A stretch of 64,000 nt of DNA. Origin: Cyathus striatus. Lineage: Eukaryota > Basidiomycota > Agaricomycetes > Agaricales > Nidulariaceae. The position numbers were made by a program, and so were the translations under genes. Below the pieces are notes generated by a model, which saw nothing but the letters and a program-made list of their open reading frames with translations, had not been told where the DNA came from and ran no database searches. The stretch covers positions 6,944,001-7,008,000 of the forward strand of contig JAOVFP010000001.1 of NCBI GenBank assembly GCA_025738555.1. The letters are read 5' to 3'. Shown piece after piece: positions 1-10,472 of this stretch. How positions within the stretch are numbered: position 1 is the stretch's first letter; each line of letters begins with the position of its first letter.

Positions 1-400
1 CATACATGAGACATGTGACACACATGAGACATGTGACATACATGAGACGTGTGATATACGTGACAAATACGACAGGTGTGACATGTGTGACATACACAAC
101 AAGTGTGACAAGTATGACAAATGCAACATACATGACATATGTGACAGGTGTGACAGGTGTGACAAATGTGAGATGTGTGACATATGTGACATACACAACA
201 AGTGTGACAAGTATGACAAATGCAACATACGTGACATACGTGACAGGTGTGACAGGCGTGACAAATGTGACGTACATAGCAGGTGTGACATACGTGACAT
301 ATGTGACATATGTGACAAATATGTGGAGCGTGACATTCGTAACACTCGTGACATATGTGACAAATGTGACGAGCGTGACAGGTGTGACATGTGGGAAAAT
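1..400. repeat. Tandem array of a 9-bp GTGACA-type unit
   Basis: A loose 9-bp periodicity of the form GTGACANNN fills the first 400 bases. Because 9 is a multiple of 3 the array gives long open frames (Val-Thr-rich or Cys-Asp-rich), which I regard as artefacts. The array runs off the left edge. GTGACA/TGTCAC cores return in other arrays in the window at about 2.1-2.9, 4.1-4.6, 28.7-29.6 and 60.1-60.3 kb. Confidence 0.85.
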
Positions 401-419
401 GTGATATTCCTATATTCAT

Positions 420-1000
420 TTATAAATTAATATGCTATTATTTATACAACGATCACTTATGATCACTTTTACATTTATTAGTATTAACTAGTAAGCATTA
501 TGCACAATAATATGCTATTATAACATACCATGATCACTTATGATCACTTCTACATTCATTAGTATTTGCCAGTAGTCATTATGCACTATAAAACACTATT
601 ATAACATATCATGATCACATATGATCACTTCCACATTCATTAGTATTAACTAGTAGTCATTACACACTATAATACACCATTATACTATACCATGATCACT
701 TATGATCACTTCCACATCCATTAGTATTCACCAGTAGTCATTATGCACTATAATATGCTATTACAACATACCATGATCACCTATGATCACTTACACATCC
801 ATTAGTATTCACTAGTAGTCATTATGCACTATAATAAACCATTATATTATATCATGATCACTTATGATCACTTTCGCATTCATTAGTATTCATTAGTAGT
901 CAATATGCCCTTTAATATCCATCATACACTATTATAACATTCAATGATCACCTTTGATTACTCATACATTCATTAATAATAATGAATACCATTAGATTTT
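420..1000. repeat. 81-bp AT-rich tandem repeat, about 7 copies
   Basis: The landmark TGATCACTTATGATCACTT recurs at about 450, 531, 612, 693, 774, 855 and 945, so the period is 81 bp with a slightly longer last interval. Each unit also has an ATTAGTATT..AGTAGTCATTATGCACTATAATA stretch. The TGATCAC core is palindromic. No coding potential is visible. It probably belongs to the subterminal part of an element extending beyond the left edge. Confidence 0.85.
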
Positions 1001-1079
1001 AGCAGTGATCATGGAAGTCAGGGATTTTGTGATCACTTTTTCATAAAACCTGGGCTTTTTATGATCCAAATGGCTAACA

Positions 1080-1490
1080 CCCCTTGCAAGATGAGGTGCA
1101 GGGGTTTGTCCTCATCATTTGCAAGACGAGGATGAGAGGGGGGAGGGGGAATGGCACTCTTGTCACTTGCAAGACAAGGTGCAAGGGTTTGTCCTTGTCA
1201 TTTGTGAGATGAGGATGCAAGAGGGGGGAGGGGAAACAGCACCCTCGTCACTTGCAAGATGAGGTGCAGGGGTTTGTCCTCATCATTTGTGAGACAAGGA
1301 CAAGAGGGGGGAGGAGGAAAGCACCCTCATCACTTGCAAGACAAGGTGCAAGAGTTCGTTCTTGTCATTTGCAAGATGAGGATGCAAGAGGGGGGAGGGG
1401 AAACGGCACCCTTGTCACTTGTGAGACAAGGTGCGGGGTTCTTCCTTGTCATTTGCAAGACAAGGACAGGTGAGGGGGAGGGAACGGCAC
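1080..1490. repeat. Direct repeat array, CpG-depleted relative of the array at 14.34-14.65 kb
   Basis: Units of about 60 bp alternate CTTGCAAGATGAGGTGCAGG-like segments with a G-rich GAGGGGGGAGGGG segment and AATGGCAC or similar. Reverse-complementing the array at 14.34-14.65 kb gives the same units with CG where this array has TG or CA: for example CTCGTCACTTGCGAGACGAG there and CTTGTCACTTGCAAGACAAG here. ORFs in the array are repeat artefacts. Confidence 0.75.
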
Positions 1491-1578
1491 AGAGTGGTGT
1501 CAGCCAATTTGATCGCAAATTGCTCAGGAAAAATGAGTGCCTATTTTATAAGGCATGTTCAGTAAATGTAATAGAGTG

Positions 1579-2100
1579 GTGATCATTGGCACTCATTTCT
1601 GTATTGCTATTGATTACTAGGGAATTATATTAGTATAGTATGGGGGCACTCAAAAGTGATCATTTGAAGAATATTAGAAGGTGATCACTGGCACTCATTT
1701 ATGTATTGTTGTTGATTACTAGGGAATTATATTAGTATAGTATGGAGGCACTCAAAAGTGATCATTTTAAGAATATTAGAAGGTGATCATTGGCACTCAT
1801 TTATGTATTGGTATTGACTACTAGGGGATTATATTGGTATAGTATGAGGACACTCAAAAGTGATTATTTTAAGAATATTAGATGGTGATCATTGGCACTC
1901 ATTTATGTATTGTTGTTGATTACTAGGGAATTATATTAGTATAGTATGGAGGCACTCAAAAGTGATCATTGGCACTCATTTATGTATTATTGTTGATTAC
2001 TAGGGGATAGTATTAGTATAGAATGAGAGCACTCAAAAGTAATCATATAATGAATATTAGGAGGTGATCATTGACACTCATTTATGTATTGTTATTACTG
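1579..2100. repeat. 102-bp subterminal repeats, left arm (mirrored at 4660-5165)
   Basis: GTGATCATTGGCACTCATTT recurs at 1579, 1681, 1783, 1885, 1962 and 2064, giving 102-bp spacing with one 77-bp interval caused by an internal deletion. Each unit carries TTGATTACTAGGGAATTATA and CACTCAAAAGTGATCA. The same units lie inverted in the right arm. Confidence 0.85.
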
Positions 2101-2109
2101 ATTACTAGT

Positions 2110-2575
2110 TGATCTGCGCTTCACATATTTCCCATGCTTCGCATTTGTCACATACTTCCAGCGTGTCACGTTGGTCACACATATTCCTGCGCCTCATGTT
2201 TTTCCTGTGCATTGCATTTGTCACGTACTTCACGCGCATCACATTCATCACACATATTCCCGCACATCGCATTTGTCACATACTTCTGGCATGTCACGTT
2301 CGTCACACATATTCCTGCACATCGCATTTGTCACATACTTCACGCGTGTCACGTTCGTCACACATATTCCCATGCATCGCATTTGTCACATACTTCACGC
2401 ACGTCACGTTCGTCACACATATTCCTGCGCATTGCATTTGTCACGTACTTCATGCGCGTCACATTCGTCACACATATTCCCGTGCATCGCATTTTTCACA
2501 TACTTCCAGCATGTCACGTTCGTCACACATACTTCCGGCGTGTCACATCTGTCACATATCTCCTGCGCGTCACGT
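2110..2575. repeat. 55-bp GTCAC-rich tandem repeat (mirrored at 4123-4630)
   Basis: GCATTTGTCAC recurs at 2214, 2269, 2324, 2379, 2434 and 2489 (55 bp). Units contain CACATACTTC, GTCACGTTCGTCACACATAT and a variable CpG-containing spacer. Long Ser/His/Cys-rich open frames on either strand here are products of the repeat. The mirrored array in the right arm gives near-identical translations, showing how little the arms have diverged. Confidence 0.85.
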
Positions 2576-2581
2576 TTGTCA

Positions 2582-2848
2582 CGCTTTAGCGCGTTTGTCA
2601 CGCTTTAGCGCGTTTGTCACGCTTTAGCGCGTTTGTCACGCTTTAGCGCGTTTGTCACGCTTTAGCGCGTTTGTCACGCTTTAGCGCGTTTGTCACGCTT
2701 TAGCGCGTTTGTCACGCTTTAGCGCGTTTGTCACGCTTTAGCGCGTTTGTCACGCTTTAGCGCGTTTGTCACGCTTTAGCGCGTTTGTCACGCTTTAGCG
2801 CGTTTGTCACGCTTTAGCGCGTTTGTCACGCTTTAGCGCGTTTGTCAT
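2582..2848. repeat. Perfect 19-bp tandem array, 14 copies
   Basis: Fourteen consecutive identical units of CGCTTTAGCGCGTTTGTCA, each with three CpGs. It starts where the 55-bp array of the left arm ends. The right arm has only a single diverged version at the matching place, so the array expanded in one arm after the arms formed. Perfect copies and intact CpGs imply a recent expansion. Confidence 0.95.
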
Positions 2849-2859
2849 GCTTTGCATGT

Positions 2860-4122
2860 GTGTCACACATCACATTTGTCACATTTTTTTATGAGTGTTA
2901 CACATTTATGCATGTTACACATTTCACATTTATTTGTCATGATTCATGCTCTTAACAGTGCATTTGTCAAACTTTGTATGCACATCAAGCATCATATTTG
3001 TCACATCTGTTTCTCATAATTTGCACATGCATCATATTCATTATGTCTTTGAGGATTTCATCATGCTTTTCACACACATCATAAGTGTTACTTATGTCAC
3101 ATCTTTGAGATGTATAATACATTTCAAGCACATCATGCTTGCATGTGTATCATGGTTGTGACATGTTGATGGGGTTCCAACAGGTCTATAATGAATAATT
3201 TTCTGTACCTTTCATATCCAAGGAATCAGAGCACTCAGTGATGCCACATTTAACCCATAGCTCATTACTTAGTAGTGTAATTCAGCCTGTTGCATTGACA
3301 AGTCAGTCATTGGTTCAGACCCTGTATGACAATACTGCACATGACTATAGAAAAATGATAGTAAGTTTTCTTAGGCAAGAAATGAGAAAAGACAAAGTAG
3401 TTCTTTAGAAAGCCACTGAGCAAGAACGTAAAGAGAAGTACAGGAGGGGGTTTCATATGTATGAATGGATACTAATACTAAAAGAGCTATACAACATAAA
3501 TCAGAGATGTGAAATACATGACAGTGTAGAAGTGTCATGTAATCATATAGAGTAAACATATATGTGACTTAATAATGTGTGTTGAAGATATAAGAATAAC
3601 CTATGGTTAATGCAAGAATCATGATCATCTAATGACTGAGACATGTGAGTTTGATGTGATGTGGAATTACATATACTCACCATTCTATCAGATTTGTTAT
3701 CCATATGTAGTTCTTTCAGTATATATCCTTTTCTGTTCAGTTGTTAAATATTTCCAAAATATTTATTTCTATTATAATGACCTCATCATCTCTCATATCC
3801 AGACTAACCATTATAGTCTTTACTTTGTCATTTCATTACATCTCTAGTCCTGATTATTAAACATCATATCATCCCATTTTCAATTTTCTCATGCTCTGTC
3901 AGTGGGGGTAAGACTTCTACTACATATACTCTACATTTTTCATTCCAGTTTCTTATCATTACCACACTTCTATAACTTTCTAATTGTTATTCCCCATGTT
4001 ACAATCTCCTATTCTACAAGTACATATTGTTTCCTCTGCATATATAATTCACTTTATACTATTAAATACTTCACTCTCATGACAACTTGAATAGTGGTAG
4101 AGACAGAAAAATCTGATGTAAT
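2860..4122. other. Centre of the foldback element, no gene seen
   Basis: AT-rich sequence between the arms. 2860-3160 continues with degenerate TGTCACAT/CACATTTGTCA motifs. 3160-4080 is unique sequence with only short ORFs and no recognisable protein similarity. No transposase signature is visible, consistent with a non-autonomous element. Confidence 0.6.
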
Positions 4123-5291
4123 CTAAAGTGTGACAAATGTGACGCACAGGAGATATGTGACAAACGTGACGCGCAGGAGATATGTGACAGATGTGACACG
4201 CCGGAAGTATGTGTGACGAACGTGACACGCTGGAAGTATGTGAAAATGCGATGCATGGGAATATGTGTGACGAATGTGACACGCATGAAGTACATGACAA
4301 ATGCAATGCGCAGGAATATGTGTGACGAACATGACGTGCGTGAAGTATGTGACAAATGCGATGCATGGGAATATGTGTGACGAACGTGACACGCGTGAAG
4401 TATGTGACAAATGCGATGTGCAGGAATATGTGTGACGAACGTGACATGCCAGAAGTATGTGACAAATGCGATGTGCGGGAATATGTGTGATGAATGTGAT
4501 GCGCGTGAAGTACGTGACAAATGCAATGCACAGGAAAAACATGAGGCGCAGGAATATGTGTGACCAACGTGACACGCTGGAAGTATGTGACAAATGCGAA
4601 GCATGGGAAATATGTGAAGCGCAGATCAACTAGTAATCAGTAATAACAATACATAAATGAGTGTCAATGATCACCTCCTAATATTCATTATATGATTACT
4701 TTTGAGTGCTCTCATTCTATACTAATACTATCCCCTAGTAATCAACAATAATACATAAATGAGTGCCAATGATCACTTTTGAGTGCCTCCATACTATACT
4801 AATATAATTCCCTAGTAATCAACAACAATACATAAATGAGTGCCAATGATCACCATCTAATATTCTTAAAATAATCACTTTTGAGTGTCCTCATACTATA
4901 CCAATATAATCCCCTAGTAGTCAATACCAATACATAAATGAGTGCCAATGATCACCTTCTAATATTCTTAAAATGATCACTTTTGAGTGCCTCCATACTA
5001 TACTAATATAATTCCCTAGTAATCAACAACAATACATAAATGAGTGCCAATGATCACCTTCTAATATTCTTCAAATGATCACTTTTGAGTGCCCCCATAC
5101 TATACTAATATAATTCCCTAGTAGTCAATAGCAATACAGAAATGAGTGCCAATGATCACCACTCTATTACATTTACTGAACATGCCTTATAAAATAGGCA
5201 CTCATTTTTTTGGTGGAGAATTAGGATCACTAGCACTCATTTTTCCTGAGCAATTTGCGATCAAATTGGCTGACACTTATGATATCGGGTA

Positions 5292-5669
5292 CTAGAGGCA
5301 TTCCTGGAGACATCCACATATACACTGGAACTGCCCCCAGTGCTCATCAAATGTAAGATCTTCCCTACTTTCCACATAAAACTCCTGAAGCCATTCATGA
5401 CATCAAATGACACCCTGTTCCCCAATAGATCACGACCTGAACCATATGACTTTGGAATTGACAGAGACAACAAATGGTTTGTGGAAGATATTGTTGACCA
5501 CAGATAAACCAACACAAACAGCCTGGAATTCCAGGTTAAATGGAGCCTCAGGGACCTAACATGGGAGCCCATGTGTGAATACAAAGACTTTGAGGCACTA
5601 GACTGTTACCTGGAACCCCAGGGAGTGCAGAAACCTAGGGTGCTGTCTAAATGCACTGGTGGCAGTTGA
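5292..5669 (+). pseudogene. Ty3/gypsy retrotransposon remnant: 3' end of pol with chromodomain
   Basis: One frame reads through the C-terminal end of a fungal Ty3/gypsy polyprotein. It shows an ELPP..FHIKLLKPF-type post-integrase segment, then PNRSRPEPYDFGID, then a chromodomain (NKWFVEDIVDHR, LEFQVKWSLRDLTWEP, ALDCYLEPQGVQKP) ending at a stop at 5667-5669. One in-frame TAA interrupts the chromodomain after VDHR, where family members have Trp. In this family the chromodomain steers integration to chromatin marks. The 5' boundary lies 16 bp from the terminus of the foldback element, so the rest of the retroelement is missing on that side. No LTR was recognised 3' of it. Confidence 0.75.
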
Positions 5670-6186
5670 CTACAAGGAAGGGCATCAAATGTGGGTCACG
5701 AACACATGATCATAGCAAAGATTCAAATAAATCTAAAACATGAATGTGTCACTGACACAACAACTCAACACCCTTAACTACCAATATTTGACCTACTACA
5801 ACCAAGAGGTACCAGTTGGCAAATTCCAAGACACAGGGTAGGGGGGAGGGGGATCCAAGATTGTTCTTAAACGTGTAACAATACCGACTTACATGTGTTA
5901 CTTTATTCTCCGAATCTTCATTGTTTAAAGATATTTTCAATGCCTATAAGTACTTGGAACCCAGATTTGGTGAAAAAAGGCATGCAGAACTAAGCACAAC
6001 AATGCTTAATACCCATATTCAAGCTACACATTGTCTGTGGTATATCACTTATAATGAGAAGGTCAGAACCTCAATGAAAATTTATTTATTCAATTTTTTC
6101 CACTTATTTCTCATAACACAATGACCAATTCAAAGAAAAAGAAGAATGTGAGAATCGTCCTGTTTCACTAGCTATCTAATCTGACA
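5670..6186. other. Intergenic, nothing recognised
   Basis: Moderately AT-rich sequence between the gypsy remnant and the zinc-finger pseudogene, with a short G-run at about 5840. No ORF with recognisable similarity, no repeat structure and no clear LTR. Confidence 0.4.
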
Positions 6187-8195
6187 ACATTCTAGCTTGT
6201 TGTATTTGACGAAAACTCATTATGGTTCTGTGATATATGTGGAATCAATGTCCACATAGGTTTTGGAGGTGAAGGAAACTGGAAGAATCATATTGAAGGC
6301 AAATCTCATCACCACATCATATCCATTAAATCAACCACATGTCCTATTCTCAGCTTCTTTGAAAAGCGATGCAACAATGAACCACCAAGAGGAGGGCCAT
6401 CGATATTGCCATCATCTCCTCTTCTTAGCACTACTCCATCCCTTCCTGCTATACCAATTCCATTAGTGCTATCATCCTCACCACGTCTAAATTCTAAGAA
6501 TGTGATTGATGTAGATTCTCCAAGTCAAGGCCATATCAACATTACAGCCACTCTGCCCACCAAGAATGGACACCAGGAGTCTCAAGCTATTTCTTTATCT
6601 GCAGGTCATTGTCCAGGATATGAATTGGTTCTCCCATCTGGCCATGATCCATTTTCATCCTATTCACTTTTATTGCATAGCTCCAATGAATTACCTTGGA
6701 GTGTATTGCTTGAAAAGAAGAAGATAACACTTCATTCGGATACTTGCTCTGGTTTAGGCCACTGTACTTCCTCTGATGAAAATCCATTAGCATGTTCCAG
6801 CTGCAAGAAACTTCATAACCACAATCTTATTGCTGGACTACAATCAAGGTTACTAGATGGTGCTCATAAGTCAACACCATGGGCATATTTAACTACTGGA
6901 CAAATACACTCAGCATTGAATAAGAAAACAACACAAATCAATACTTTGAAATTGTCATCTCTCAATATGGCATGAAAACTTTGTGTTTGAAACAATCAGT
7001 TAGATGCTTGGAAGTGCCTTGCATTGGCAATTAGCCATGAAAATATTCCCCACATAAAGCATTTAATTGCCAGAGCATGCAGGGCAGGTCAAAGTGTATT
7101 TTCGATTCTTGATGATGTCAATAATGCTGCAGTTAAATGATACTGGCCACAGGGCTACCAAGAGGCTGATTTTCAGCAAGCATTTCTAATTTATAAGCTA
7201 GGAGGCTGCTCCACTGCAACAATTGCTTATAACACACTTGGAGTTCCTTCAATTAACACAACTAAATCACACATCATGACACATCCACTCCAGTCTTCAG
7301 CTAAATATCCAACAATGGCTGAAATGAGTTCAAATATATACACTATATATCCTAGGTCTGCTGAGAAAGCTCTTCAAGATAGTGGCCAAGTTAAAACTGG
7401 TGTTATCATGCAGGTGGATGAGCTGAAGATAGAGTTGCAGCACTACTTCATGAGTGGGTTAAAGGAGACTTCAAACAGCTACCTATGGTTCCATTGAGTG
7501 ACTCATTCCCTTATCATGCACAAGAAGGTAAGTACAAATAATAAAGCTTGATATATGACCTACTAAGAAAGTAATCATAAGGTGCCTGTTTTGCTTGTGA
7601 AAGTGATGATGTACACCATGATGCAAGAAAGGAAGCTGCTGCTGGAAGGTGCAAGTATTGTTCAAGTGTTTCTGTTTCAGATCTTACTGTGCCGGAGCTT
7701 CTCAAGCATATGGGTGGCCATATTCTCCATGATTCCTGTCTTCGAGATGTGGGTGAGGTATGCAGTTTATGCTTGAGTACAGCTGGTGATTGCACCATGT
7801 ACTTGGAAACCAAAAAACAGGTCACAAAAATATCTATGGTGAAATCAAAGTGTGTCAACTTGCACACATTTAAATTGAAGCTAGCGGCAGTATCCACAGA
7901 CCACTCACCTTGTTCAAATCATCCCATGCAATGTGAAATCTGTGAGGATGATGCACCTGCAGTCTGGAAATATACTATGTGCTCACATATGCTTTCCAAA
8001 CATCCCACTGCAACAATTGGAATCTATGAGAAGTCATTTGTTATCACTGATAAAGAAAATACATTAATGAAGGCCTTCTACCTTGCAAAACCTAGAATGA
8101 CACGAAAAAAGAAATTAGGCAAGAGTGGGTTGAAAATTTCAGATGGATATAGTATGAAGATGGTTATGCAGTTAGTACTGTATTGCCCATCTTAA
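6187..8195 (+). pseudogene. Decayed zinc-finger protein of an uncharacterised agaricomycete repeat family
   Basis: An N-terminal finger FCDICG..NWKNHIEGKSHHH (CxxC, then HxxxxxHHH) lies at about 6215-6310, followed by a Ser/Pro-rich linker and a long conserved-looking segment in the same frame to about 7440. This frame has TGA at 6973, 6988 and 7138, each best explained as former CGA (Arg). A deletion or frameshift near 7440-7460 appears to remove several hundred residues that family members normally carry between VDELKIE and the C-terminal part. The 3' part resumes as WVKGDFKQLPMVPLSDSFPY, crosses a typical intron (7528-7581, 54 nt, GTAAGT..TACTAAG..AG), then gives CFACESDD..CKYCSS, CSLCLS and CEICEDDAPAVWKYTMCSH, i.e. 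paired CxxC motifs. Function is unknown; the family looks dispersed and may be transposon-borne. Stop at 8193-8195 is probably the natural end. Confidence 0.7.
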
Positions 8196-8216
8196 TAGCT
8201 GAACTGGAACTCACTT

Positions 8217-10472
8217 ATCAAATCCAGAGACATTGAAGGGGAAGAAAGCAAAAGCAAAAGTAATGAAGAAGAATATGGAAGTGAAAGAGAGAATGATAGC
8301 AAAGATAATGAAGGCACTCTGTGACCACCAGCACAGGAGGACTCCCCTCCTCAAGAAACACATTCTCGAGCATATGAACCAATAAAGCAAGCAAGAATGG
8401 AGCAGAGGACACAACCACAACAGACCTACAAACAATACAAGGAACCACCTCACACCAGTAGACACCATCATGAGGGACCACCTTGAACCTATGAATATCG
8501 ATATGAGGAACCACTCCACAATGCACTACTCCACAGCAGGAGAGAAGACACCCTCCAAGCTGGGGACTCCCACCCCACTAGAGCATTACTGGTACAACAA
8601 TCACAAAGTGGGACATCATCCACATCACAACAAAATTGTGAACCTCCCAAGCTGGTTGGCAGGATGGCACCAGCCATCCAAATGATGTGCCCTGGCAACC
8701 TGTGATCGCCATGCACAACACAACACAATCCAGCTATGGACCATGACATACCAGAAGGACCAGTAACACTGGGAGAAGATGAACTGGGCAGGCTGCTAGA
8801 TCCCGAACAGGAACCATGGATGTCAGAAAGGCAATGGAACAGAGAAATATGGGACACTAGGGTGGCCCAGCAATGATTCAACCAGCAGATGGTTCAAAGA
8901 CAGGAGGACCAGGACGGTATAACCAACTGCATACCAGATGTGTTTGGGGTAATCCCCAACAGGAGAGGACAACTTGAAAGGGACAACACACTGGCGGGAA
9001 TGTATGGGCCCACCATCTACCCGTCACACTGAATGAACACTGCATTTGCCAGGGCACTTGCCACTGAGGCATCTCAAATCAAAGTCTGGGGCAACTGCCC
9101 ATATGTGCCAAATAGCCCAATATATGGCATTGCCCCATGAGGATTCCTGATGAATCCACTCCAGGCAAATTGCCTGAATGAACTGGTGCAGAGCCTGGCA
9201 TATGAAGTCAAAGACCAGATGCAAGCATATGAGCTCCTATGAGTCCTTAGACTCACAGTGGAGAACACTCAACCAGAGAACAGAGACCAAACCATGTGCC
9301 ACCTCCTAATGGCTGACACCTTTAGGAATGGAGTACTGATTCCAGACACTAGGTACTCACTGGGGATTCCAGTAATAGAGAGACCGGCATCCTCCCTGTC
9401 AGGAAACACTCACAATGCATCTGAAGGTGCAGGACTCCCCATGCCTGGCCATATGGACTTGATGAGCATCAACCATATATCCCAGTACATTGCTCATCAT
9501 GGGCACCCCAAAAGCCACAACCCCATCACAGGGATAGCTGTGAATTTTGGATTCCAAGTATGCAGAAGGACAGCCTTCAGATACTCACTAGGACAAGCAA
9601 CAGCACCAACAGGGATAGCAGCAAGGGCTGCCTATCTGAGAGAACTGATATTCCTTGTAGCACAACCACACTTATACCATGAGGAAATAAGCCAGTGGAA
9701 CATTGCTCATCCCAGTAAACCCTTCACCCTGCAAACTGAACCGGAATTATCATTCCAACAGATACACATCAAGGAAGCTCATGCTTCCAACCTTGCCAGG
9801 CCTGATGTAGTCGAGTCCCTGATAAGGAATGGCATTCCCCCAGCCTGGATCAACCATGCCTACCCCTATGGACTGCACTATCTTGAGGGTCACTATGCCA
9901 GCACCCTCCTTTTCCACTCAATCCTCAAGGCTGTGGATGACAAAAGACTATGATGACTGGCCATTCACAGGGAACCACCTGAGATCCCAGGATGGGCAGA
10001 ATGGTGGACTCCAGGATCTGATGACCTGGATAGGATCCACACTCTGCAGTGCATAGCTGCTAATCAAGGACCACAAATGTGTGTTGGGCAATGGATGATA
10101 ATGGGAGAACCATCCACCTTCCACTACTTATCAGGAAGGGAACCATGTCAACAAGCTTCAGGATGGTGCTCAGAGCAGACCAACCTGCCCATGCAGGGTC
10201 CCTCATCGCAACCATGGGAGTTGCCTACCATGCTAGTACAAGACTACTTGCCTGACAACACCCCTGTGCTTCTGCAAGTGACCCTGCCTCCACTGTCCAC
10301 CTCCCAGTCTGATGGGTCTAACGACCCTCCAGAAGGTACCATGGGAGCAGCCTCCACTGGGGGGACTCACATCCTACCAGCTGACCACCAAATGGACATG
10401 GCAGGTGAACCTGGTACCCCATGTAATTCAACAGAGGATACCCTCCCTTATGATGACCAGCCTTCAGCATGA
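8217..10472 (+). pseudogene. Decayed ORF of unknown function; all in-frame stops are TGA
   Basis: A single frame stays open from about 8217 to 10472 except for TGA at 8322, 8484, 8703, 8874, 9030, 9138, 9240, 9951 and 9954; the terminal codon (10470) is also TGA. There is no TAA or TAG. The N-terminal part is acidic and low-complexity (Glu/Ser/Lys-rich). The best-preserved part, 9258-9953, contains GTGIA-like, RAAYLRELIFLVAQP and IPPAWINHAYPYGLHYLEGHY segments that resemble an agaricomycete hypothetical-protein family I recognise only by pattern. The C-terminal part is Pro/Ser/Thr-rich. It lies 22 bp after the end of the zinc-finger pseudogene on the same strand, so both may derive from one mobile unit. 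No ATG start can be assigned with confidence. Restoring Arg at the TGAs gives sensible local sequence (for example before TYEYRYEEP). Confidence 0.65.

Larger units (their letters stand above)
1497..5276. mobile_element. Foldback (long-TIR) non-autonomous DNA element
   Basis: The segment begins GTGTCAGCCAATTTGATCGC and ends with its reverse complement. The two arms are inverted copies of each other for about 1.1 kb (1497-2580 and 4123-5276): outer 102-bp repeats, then 55-bp GTCAC-rich repeats. Arms are nearly identical. The main differences are a roughly 35-bp extra segment near the right terminus and an expanded 19-bp array in the left arm only. The 2.9-4.1 kb centre has no recognisable gene. 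The terminus GTGTCAGCCAA is shared with the element at 54673-56010, and both right ends are followed by TTATG. I could not identify a clear target-site duplication, so the superfamily is unassigned. It is presumably mobilised in trans. Confidence 0.8.

Noticed and set aside
6..430. Two overlapping ORFs of 115-132 codons at the left edge
   Set aside because: They translate a 9-bp tandem repeat; open in more than one frame because the period is a multiple of 3.
1579..2100. Regularly spaced repeats that might suggest a CRISPR array
   Set aside because: Eukaryotic context, no unique spacers; the whole 102-bp unit repeats. The same applies to the 81-bp and 57-bp arrays.
2109..4629. Several 145-175 codon ORFs on both strands around 2.1-2.6 and 4.05-4.63 kb
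   Set aside because: All come from the 55-bp and 19-bp repeats in the inverted arms, with Ser/His/Cys-rich composition and three frames open at once.
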